NCBI GenBank assembly: GCA_002726245.1
Contig: PBSM01000057.1
Coordinates: 1-34,892 of the forward strand
Length of the DNA stretch: 34,892 nucleotides
Source of the DNA: Planctomycetaceae bacterium
Lineage (GTDB): Bacteria > Planctomycetota > Planctomycetia > Pirellulales > Pirellulaceae
Reading direction: 5' to 3'
Shown here: positions 26,209 through 34,892 of the stretch, one piece after another
Position numbering within the stretch: position 1 is the first letter of the stretch
How the letters are laid out: each line of letters opens with the position of its first letter
Position numbers and translations under genes: made by a program
The notes under the pieces: model-generated
Told to the model about the DNA's origin: nothing
Seen by the model: the letters and a program-made list of their open reading frames with translations, nothing else
Database searches by the model: none

Positions 26209-27086
26209 ATGATGAGAACACGAATGAGCATCCTGAATCGCATAACCATGACAACCGGCTTCTTGGCTCTAAGTCTTGTCGGCGTGTTGAGTAAGGCAAG
26301 CGAAGTCGTTTCCGTCCGGCTCGAAAGCGGGAAGCGTCTCACGGCCCAGATCGATCCTCGCACGGATCAGAATCGCCTATGGCTGCGATTTGGAAGTGGA
26401 AGCACGATTATCCGGCGTGCGATCGACTGGCAGGACATCGCCGCGGCTCAGCATGACGGCGAATTGATTAGCAAAGCCGAACTCCAAGCTCTCGCGGCGA
26501 CCGCGAGCGACGCGACCGTGCGACCGGCCCCGGCGCCTCGCCGCTCGGATGGCAAGAGCGATGCAGATCGCGCTTGCGAACTGCTGGACTTTGGCCGTCG
26601 AGTCACCGCGGTGGACTTTGATGCGAACATCGCGAACTGGGACGCGGACGTTGAGTTTGACGGAATCGCGTTGCGACTGTTTCCCATTGACAACAACGGA
26701 ACGCTGATCAAAGTCCGAGGCACCTTGGAAGCCGAGTTAGTCGTCGATCGCAAACAAGCGTTTAACGATGTCCAGCGAGCCGCGGCCACAAGCCTCGTCA
26801 ACTTGGACGCTGGACGATCGCACTGAACGACGGTGATGTTACCGAGGATGGCATCCTTGTTAAACTGCCCTTCCAAGGCGCTCATCCGGAGTTCGATACC
26901 AAGTGGGCATCGCACGGCTTGATGCACGTGCGGCTGATCGTTCCTGGCCATGGCGTTTTCGAGCATTCTTTCGACGGCATTCGCATTCGGCCCTATGCCC
27001 CACTCCGGGATTCGATGGAACGCAACACCGGGCGACGTTTCCTGCCAAACGAGCAAACAAGCGTTGGGAAGCGTGTTGTGAACTAG
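26209..27086 (+). CDS. Exported protein of planctomycete type, frame broken near residue 200
   Basis: I start at ATG 26209; ATG 26224 is an alternative. The product opens with a signal peptide (MSILNRITMTTGFLALSLVG). A beta-rich domain (SVRLESGKRLTAQIDPRTD, then WLRFGSGSTIIRRAIDW), a Pro/Ala linker, and a second beta domain (DADVEFDGIALRLFPIDNNG) follow. The first frame stops at 26826. The -1 frame continues as GRWTIALNDGDV, ILVKLPFQGAHPEFD, LIVPGHGVFEHSFDGIRIR and ends with TGRRFLPNEQ at TAG 27084-27086. One extra G in the GG at 26805-26806 joins both as NLGRWTIALND. The rejoined form matches, from memory, a family seen in planctomycetes. No function is known. A sequence error is the likeliest cause of the break. 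Confidence 0.68.
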
Positions 27087-27153
27087 CGCTTTGTCAAAGC
27101 TAAGAATTAGGCGAGCGGCAGATGAGAACGTAACAAGAACAGTGATGTCATTT

Positions 27154-27239
27154 GTAGGCCGGAACAAGTCTTCGCAGTTCCGGCATGTGTCAATCGTCAC
27201 GCCGATGCCGGAACTGCGCAAAGCCTTGTTCCGGCTTAC
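27154..27239. repeat. REP-like palindrome, copy B
   Basis: Arms at 27154-27186 and 27205-27239 form a long imperfect inverted repeat. The left arm shares its first 25 bases, starting GTAGGCCGGAACAAG, almost wholly with copy A. The right arm has small indels. It lies in the 476-base gap 27087-27562, which holds this and the next palindrome and no supported gene. Confidence 0.85.
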
Positions 27240-27278
27240 TGGTAAGTTATCAACTGCCGCTCGCCTGAGGGTTGCTTA

Positions 27279-27344
27279 ATCAGCCGCCGCGCGCTAGCGG
27301 CCGGTTCTCACCGGGAAACCGTGGGCTAGCGCCCACCGGCTGAT
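27279..27344. repeat. Second type of large palindrome
   Basis: Two 28-base arms at 27279-27306 and 27317-27344 pair with 22 of 28 positions; the ends (ATCAGCCG and CGGCTGAT) and the core GCGCTAGC match. The sequence differs from copies A and B. It looks like another dispersed palindromic element rather than a terminator, since no T-run follows. The gene that follows starts at 27563. Confidence 0.75.
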
Positions 27345-27562
27345 CCGCTTGCGATCCTCGCATGGTTCTCCTCCTTGAGCGGTGTTATGCTGTGCTAGCT
27401 GCCAATTGGCGAGTCGCAATAAAGCGGAAACCGAAAGTAACGGGTATTCCGATGCAGATCGACTCCGCTCAACATTGTGCGCCTTGTGCCTGTTGGTTGT
27501 GTAATAACGCCAAAGGACCGAACATCGCCGGAATTACTGCACAACGATCACGAGAGAACATC

Positions 27563-28405
27563 ATGACCACAAGGCATCTAAACCAAGAACGCAGTCATCC
27601 AGCCGGCCTACTGAAATACCTCATCTGCTATAGCCTTGTGCTCGGCCTATGTACTGCGTGTAGTAAGCCGCCAGCCTCCGTTCCGTCGCCAGTGAGTAAC
27701 ACCATGGATGTTCCATCCACCGAGAATGAGCTGGCAACCGTCGATGAAGAACCGGAATTCGCCCCCGCTCCGGAAGGCAAGGTACTTCGTCATGCGGTCT
27801 TCTTCTCGTTCAAGGAAGAATCGACCGCCGAGGACATCCAGGGCGTCGTCGATGCGTTTCGTGAGCTGCCATCGAAGATCGACGAGATCATTGACTTCGA
27901 GTGGGGCGAGAACAACAGTCCGGAAGGACTGAATGACGGTTTTACTCACTGCTTCGTTCTCACCTTTAGGGATGAAGCCGGACGAGCGGCTTATCTTCCG
28001 CATGCAGCTCACAAGGCGTTTGGCAGCGTACTGCGTCCGCACAACGACAAAGTCTTTGTGATCGACTACTGGGGGACGCCGACGAAAGAAACGCTCGAGA
28101 AGGAACTGAAGCATGCCGTCTTCTTCCGTTTCAAGAAAGACGCGGCTTCGGAAGACATTCACAAAGTCGAAGAGGCTTTCGCAGCGTTGCCTTCGAAGAT
28201 CGACACCATCCAGGCATTTGAATGGGGCATTAACAATAGCCCGGAAAAACATTCTGCCGGATTCACGCACTGCTTCATGGTGACTTTTGATTCTGAAGAA
28301 GGCCGAGCGGCGTACCTGCCACATCCGGAACATCTGACATTCGTTGAGATTCTGAAGCCAGTCCTTGATGCTCCTCGCGTGCTCGACTTCTGGGCTCAGA
28401 AGTAG
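27563..28405 (+). CDS. Putative lipoprotein with two Dabb (stress-responsive A/B barrel) domains
   Basis: I start at ATG 27563; upstream codons to 27362 are not gene-like. The 280-residue product has a hydrophobic leader (LLKYLICYSLVLGLCTAC) with Cys33 as a possible lipid site. Residue -3 is Cys, so the lipobox is not ideal. A short Pro/acidic linker is followed by two Dabb domains at about 74-170 and 182-277. They are close copies of each other: HAVFFSFK/HAVFFRFK, ELPSKIDEI/ALPSKIDTI, FEWGENNSPE/FEWGINNSPE and GFTHCFVLTF/GFTHCFMVTF. This indicates a recent internal duplication. Dabb domains usually pair as dimers, so the tandem would fold as a self-contained dimer. The ligand is unknown. The neighbours give no pathway. 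Confidence 0.85.
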   Translation: MTTRHLNQERSHPAGLLKYLICYSLVLGLCTACSKPPASVPSPVSNTMDVPSTENELATVDEEPEFAPAPEGKVLRHAVFFSFKEESTAEDIQGVVDAFRELPSKIDEIIDFEWGENNSPEGLNDGFTHCFVLTFRDEAGRAAYLPHAAHKAFGSVLRPHNDKVFVIDYWGTPTKETLEKELKHAVFFRFKKDAASEDIHKVEEAFAALPSKIDTIQAFEWGINNSPEKHSAGFTHCFMVTFDSEEGRAAYLPHPEHLTFVEILKPVLDAPRVLDFWAQK

Positions 28406-28485
28406 TTGCCTGCGGTCAAACTCGTATCGCTCTGGCTGTGGAACCCTCACCCAGGTTAGAGTGGGTTCAGGAAGAGGATTCGTGG

Positions 28486-29610
28486 ATGATTCCGCAGCAT
28501 CTCGATTTATCACGAGCATTGAGGCACCGGCTGTGCTTTGTCGCGCCGCTTGTCTTGTTGATGCACGTTGAGGCGTCGGAATCTCTCGCTGACGACGCCA
28601 CGGATGAGGTCGCCGGAGCTTCGATGCATTTCTCCGCAGTCGTGCTGCCTTTGCTTAAGAAGCATTGCTACGAATGCCACAGCCACGAGGGAGATGCAGC
28701 CGAAGGCGGATTGGTTCTCGACAGCCGGGCTGGCTGGCGAATGGGGGGTGATTCCGGCCCCGCAATTGCTCCCGGCAACCCGGATAAAAGTCTGCTGCTG
28801 ACGGCCATCGACTATTCCGACACGGAACTTCAGATGCCACCGGATAGCAAGCTGCCGCAGCGTGATATCGACGTCTTGAGGAAATGGATTACCGCCGGTG
28901 CGTTTGATCCGCGTATAACAAATCAGAGTCCGCCCGCCACGGAAACGAAGCCGGAGCTGTCGATGACCGAACTGTGGTCGGTGCAACCGGTCGAGCACGT
29001 TGAAGTGCCTTACGTTGCCGACGATTCCTGGGTTCGCAACGATACAGATCGATTTATTCTTACGAAACTCGCTGCGATTGCGGTAAGTCCCAATGAAGCT
29101 GCGGACAAGTATGTCTTGCTTCGTCGAGCGACTTTTGATCTGACGGGCCTTCCGCCAACGCTCGCTGGGATCGACGAGTTCGTCCATGACAACCGAACTG
29201 ATGCCTACGAGCGTCTAATCGACCGCTTGTTGGCTTCTCAGCACTACGGCGAACGCTGGGGACGGCACTGGTTGGACTTGGCGCGTTACGGCGATTCCAA
29301 CGGTGGCGACATCAATTACGCTCATGCGAACGCCTGGCGATATCGTGACTACGTCATAAAGTCGTTCAACGACGACAAGCCCTACGATGCGTTCATTCGC
29401 GAACAACTTGCCGGAGACCTTCTGCCCGACGACGGAAACGCAGCGCGACGTCGTGAACTTCTGACGGCGACCGGTTTTCTAATGCTCGGGCCGAAGATGC
29501 TCGCCGAAGTCGATAGTGACAAACTGTTAATTGACATTGTTGACGAACAGTTGGATGTAACGGGCCTGACGTTTCTTGGGATGACGTTCGGTTGTGCTCG
29601 CTGCCGGTAA
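28486..29610 (+). CDS. Truncated PSCyt1/DUF1549 planctomycete cytochrome
   Basis: The start is ATG 28486, eight bases after GAGG, leaving 374 residues of a protein that is usually about 900-1100. A signal peptide is followed by the PSCyt1 domain with the heme motif HCYECHS and GDSGPAIAPGNPDKSLL, then the DUF1549 domain (LPPTLAGIDEFVHDNRTDAY, then RWGRHWLDLARYGDSNG). It ends at FGCARC, where the family normally continues with a histidine and a DUF1553 domain. Instead two chance codons and TAA follow. From 29605 the sequence belongs to another gene. All residues before the break look normal, so the gene was cut by a deletion, a rearrangement or an assembly join. It is unlikely to make a working enzyme. 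Confidence 0.85.
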   Translation: MIPQHLDLSRALRHRLCFVAPLVLLMHVEASESLADDATDEVAGASMHFSAVVLPLLKKHCYECHSHEGDAAEGGLVLDSRAGWRMGGDSGPAIAPGNPDKSLLLTAIDYSDTELQMPPDSKLPQRDIDVLRKWITAGAFDPRITNQSPPATETKPELSMTELWSVQPVEHVEVPYVADDSWVRNDTDRFILTKLAAIAVSPNEAADKYVLLRRATFDLTGLPPTLAGIDEFVHDNRTDAYERLIDRLLASQHYGERWGRHWLDLARYGDSNGGDINYAHANAWRYRDYVIKSFNDDKPYDAFIREQLAGDLLPDDGNAARRRELLTATGFLMLGPKMLAEVDSDKLLIDIVDEQLDVTGLTFLGMTFGCARCR

Positions 29611-30763
29611 CGTCGAATCGATCGCGACCTATTTAGCATCGCTAAATCCTGTTGATGCCGTTAGTGGAGCGTCGCCGCAAGGTGGTCAATTCAGCGGAAG
29701 CGACGCGCTGAGCCTGTTCGCGACGATCTCGGCCGTCTATCGCGAGGCGGACAGCCTCAATCAGATCGAGAATCCAGGCCTCTTCCCGGATGCGTGGGTC
29801 GGGGCCGAGTGGCGTCCGTCGGGACCGATCGCCGGCCGCGTGACGGCTTGCACGAGCTGCCACAATACGCGGCAAGGGCTCGAACTCGAGTTGGCCGAAG
29901 CTTTGATCGAGTTGGATTTGACCGATGCCATCTATGGACACGGAGCGAGCCAGTGTGCGGCCGTTCGGTCGAAGGTGAGGCCGGTCGCTTGATCGTTCCT
30001 TTCGGAGCCTTCTCGGCGACGGCGCATCCCGGAGCGAACCGAGCCGTCACGAACCCGCTGATGTTCAATATGGGCCGTCGCGTCTTCGGTAATGTCGGAC
30101 CGCCGCGTCAACCAGTCCTCCCAATGCCCTATGCCGACGAGGGCGTCAATCTGGAGGTCGGCGCAACTCGTTCATGACTTGTCGGCAACGGTCGACCTGT
30201 ACGCCGTGAACGGTCTCCAGCAAGGAGGTGTGGCTCCCATGATCGGAGCGACCTCCATCTTCTTCACGAGCCGCAGCTACAGCGACAACAATTCAAAGCT
30301 GGCGTTTGGGGGCCGAGCGACCATCGGAAACAACTTCATTCGCTTTGGCGGTTCCGCGATGTCGGGAGAGTTGCAACCGGACGGCGCCCCACGGCGAAAC
30401 TATTCGATCGCCGGCGTGGATGTGCGCGCCAGCTGCGAAGATCTGCTGCGACTTACGTTCGAATACGCCACGCGCAGCGAGGAGGTCCCTGGGCTTGCTG
30501 GCGATAATATGGTTTACGGCATCGTCGCCTCGGGCGAAGTGCGTGTTTACAACTGCCCCAAGATGTATCTCTTCTCGCGCTACGACACGCTTGAGTATCG
30601 AGACAACTTGGGACCAGATGCGGGCGTCGAACGCTTCACGTGGGGCCTCAACATTCCGACTCCCGGCGGGACTCTACTGTCGCTCAACCACGAGCACTGG
30701 ATCTTCCCCAGTCCGCAAGAGGAGATTGACGTTGTGGGGACGCGGTGGACGGCTGCGTTTTGA
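29605..30763 (+). pseudogene. 3' part of a cytochrome c-porin fusion gene, frame broken
   Basis: No start is present; the sequence begins abruptly after the DUF1549 junction. The first frame gives the last helix of a cytochrome c (GNVESIATYLASLNPV). A spacer and a second heme motif (TACTSCHNTRQ) follow. In the same frame comes the first barrel strand, GLELELAEALIELDLTDAI. Near 29964 a missing T would move to GRLIVPFGAFSATAHPG, MGRRVFGNVGPP and MPYADEGVNLE. Near 30152-30160 a shift in the other direction gives VHDLSATVDLYAVNGLQ and many alternating strands (SRYDTLEYRDNLGP), ending WTAAF. The aromatic C-terminus is that of an outer-membrane beta-barrel. The protein resembles phosphate-selective-type porins with an N-terminal cytochrome, a Cyc2-like layout only. 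It may be an electron-transfer conduit; this is inference. Confidence 0.6.
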
Positions 30764-31388
30764 GTACAAATGGCTTACGTCGCAAGGACCTGTGACGTCA
30801 ACGGCACCTCGAAACAGCTGTCACATCGACCTCGCGCGAAGGCCGCGGTGTACGTGGTTCAGAATATGTCGTCGAACTGATGACAACCGGTCCCTGACCT
30901 GTTAGCCCCGAAGTGCGTCAGGAGGGCGTGTCCTGTGCCATTTAGCCAGAATCGCTTGCGCGCGTAGGACGACAACTCCTACGCGCGCAAGCGGTTTGCA
31001 GTTGGACGCACATGTCGATGAAAACGACACTTCGAGACCGCCGGATTCGAGCGAGCCAAGAAGCGGAACATCTCCCGGGAAATGTGACGGCGTGATCTTG
31101 GCTGGGAGGTATCTAAAGCACTACCGGATGATTTTGAAAAAGTGTCCGAGGTCCCCGGCAGCCAGTTGCCTTGGGCGGCGGCCGCAACAGCCAGCCCGGA
31201 GTTGCGACTCCAAGGACAGCGACGCCGCTTTCGCCGTGCCGGCAAACGATGTTCTACCAGACGACCACCGACAATTGTCCAGCGGTCGTTGCCGGTGCGG
31301 GCAGTCACGCAATACGGTCCTTTGATGAAGCGTCCGAGGAACAACGGCGTCGCTCACGAGTTGACGGGTTAGTTCGGAGCCAGCCTCG
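30764..31388. other. Intergenic region without a supported gene
   Basis: This gap separates the cytochrome-porin remnant from acnA, which converge. Open frames on both strands have no recognisable family or ribosome site. The one clear feature is the inverted repeat at 30953-30993. The gap is long for a convergent pair, so a decayed gene is possible, but I see no family trace. Confidence 0.5.
30953..30993. repeat. Perfect 17-bp inverted repeat
   Basis: Arms 30953-30969 and 30977-30993 (CGCTTGCGCGCGTAGGA and its complement) enclose seven bases. No T-run follows, so it is not a classic terminator. It lies 190 bases past the porin stop. Confidence 0.85.
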
Positions 31389-34106
<2,718 letters not shown>

Positions 34107-34200
34107 CGCGTTTATCGCTCCTCACTTTATGGCTCGTCATCGAGTGTGATAAGCGAATTTTAGCGACTCATGTCGATGTTGTCTGCTCCGCGATAAGCCG

Positions 34201-34712
34201 TTACGAGGCAGGATCGACGAGCCGGACCTCCGAGTCATCCAGAATGCCGTTGTCGGTGTGCCGCGTCCGGCCTGAAAGTGCTCGTAGTTCTTGTCGGCAA
34301 CGATCGCAGCGGCTTCGATGACTTGGACGACATCGCGTTGGCTGGCTGCGGTCGGATAAGTCTCGTCGAGATCAGCAATCGATTCACCAAGTAACCGACG
34401 TCGAATGACCGCAAGCAGCCCGGAGGCTATAGAGGCTTTGCCGTAACCAAACAGCTCAAGATGACCACCGTGGCGATGGATGCGACCACCGAACGATGGA
34501 TTGCGTGTCCGCGAGCCGTCACTGATGATCGCTTCGCGGTAGCCGCGATCTTGCTGATCGACGATGCCACGGTCGTAGATGCCGTACAACTCGATCTCTT
34601 GATTGACGGCACCGTCGAATTCAGCCGAGTTGATCCAGTTGTTGTTGTAATCGCCGCGCATGCTATCGTCGTAGGTGACAGCGACATCGACGCTGGAGCG
34701 GAAAAGATGTCC
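34201..34712 (-). pseudogene. C-terminal fragment of a probable Gfo/Idh/MocA-type oxidoreductase
   Basis: The minus-strand frame has no start and begins beside the repeat at 34696-34787. It reads RSSVDVAVTYDDSMRGDYN, then VNQEIELYGIYDRGIVDQQD, IISDGSRTRNPSFGG, HLELFGYGKASIASGLLAV and DVVQVIEAAAIVAD. The last block resembles the C-terminal helix of Gfo/Idh/MocA proteins; family assignment is from memory and moderate. The frame reads past the true end. One added G in the GG opposite 34239-34240 gives FWDDSEVRLVDPAS and a TAA at 34201-34203. The N-terminal Rossmann half is absent and the upstream sequence is repeat, so the gene is cut or misjoined. Confidence 0.55.
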
Positions 34713-34787
34713 GAGCGGAAAAGGTGTCCCGTACCGAAACCAGTTCTATATTCCCTATTCTGCATTATCGGTACCGGACACCTTTTC
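34696..34787. repeat. REP-like inverted repeat with a 17-bp tandem repeat
   Basis: Arms 34718-34737 and 34768-34787 pair at 19 of 20 positions (the left begins GAAAAGGTGTCC) around 30 bases. Next to the left arm, a 17-base unit (GAGCGGAAAAGATGTCC) is tandemly repeated at 34696-34712 and 34713-34729 with one difference. The element sits between two gene fragments. AAAAGGTGTC-GGTACC palindromes are, from memory, often linked to REP-type mobile elements. Confidence 0.75.
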
Positions 34788-34794
34788 ATTCACC

Positions 34795-34892
34795 GTCCTT
34801 CTCACTCCGTTTGATCGAGAGATGCGTCATCGTGGTTATCGAGTCACGCGTTACGCTGACGATTGGGTCGTGACTTGTCGCACCCGTCGCGA
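34795..34892 (+). CDS. Reverse transcriptase fragment (group II intron-type), runs off the window
   Basis: The open plus-strand frame from about 34795 to the window end reads VLLTPFDREMRHRGYRVT and then RYADDWVVTCRTR. YADD is the catalytic motif of reverse transcriptases. The preceding LTPFDREM segment is typical of group II intron-encoded or closely related enzymes. No start codon is in reach, and the family's earlier motifs are missing: the sequence upstream is the REP-like repeat. So the gene is truncated at its 5' side by that element, and its 3' part lies outside the window. Whether an intron RNA or a functional neighbour exists beyond the edge cannot be seen. Confidence 0.7.

Noticed and set aside
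25426..27344. CRISPR array
   Set aside because: The repeats are long palindromes, few, widely spaced and without regular spacers; no cas gene is present.
30306..30905. 199-codon plus-strand frame over the porin region
   Set aside because: The alternative frame gives alternating beta strands and a terminal aromatic residue, which is far more protein-like.
30979..31344. 121-codon minus-strand frame upstream of the porin remnant
   Set aside because: It has no ribosome site, no domain, and crosses the inverted repeat at 30953-30993.

Overview
The window looks like part of a planctomycete chromosome, most likely from the Pirellulales. The main grounds are a PVC-type heme protein with a CxxCH motif, a PSCyt1/DUF1549 cytochrome, a secreted (Tat) Gfo/Idh/MocA oxidoreductase, a J-like domain without HPD, an ECF sigma/anti-sigma pair, and many exported HEAT-repeat and lipoprotein genes. 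No rRNA, tRNA or CRISPR array was seen. The assignment rests on recognised families, not on a database search.

Layout. 1-5 kb: a HEAT-like protein and a J-like membrane protein (+), then on the minus strand a small basic protein, an ECF sigma factor with its overlapping zinc-binding anti-sigma factor, and an FHA protein. 5.2-10.4 kb: a minus-strand glycine cleavage operon, gcvT-gcvH-gcvPA-gcvPB, ending in an overlapping LipM-like octanoyltransferase that would load the lipoyl precursor onto GcvH. 10.6-13.4 kb: a small lipoprotein and RNase R (-). 13.6-16.1 kb: a WcaJ-type sugar-phosphate transferase and a FemAB/GNAT protein (+), typical of an exopolysaccharide locus. 16.4-24.3 kb: a minus-strand group made of a 1494-residue PVC-heme/HEAT/cytochrome c/sialidase fusion, a Tat-exported Gfo/Idh/MocA oxidoreductase and an exported HEAT protein, which I read as a periplasmic glycan-processing set. 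24.4-28.4 kb: an exported amidohydrolase, two exported planctomycete-type proteins, a tandem-Dabb lipoprotein and three large palindromic repeats.

28.5-30.8 kb is scrambled. A PSCyt1/DUF1549 gene stops exactly at its internal CxxC(H) and is followed by the 3' part of a different gene that joins a c-type cytochrome to an outer-membrane beta-barrel. 31.4-34.1 kb holds aconitase (acnA, -). The right edge has the C-terminal piece of a probable oxidoreductase, a REP-like inverted repeat with a 17-bp tandem repeat, and the start of a reverse transcriptase fragment (YADD).

At least five frames would be restored by adding one base to a short homopolymer, in genes that otherwise look conserved and functional. 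This points to homopolymer-deletion errors in the sequence rather than to gene decay. The cytochrome junction at 29604/29605 and the right-edge junctions cannot be explained that way and are either real rearrangements or assembly joins.
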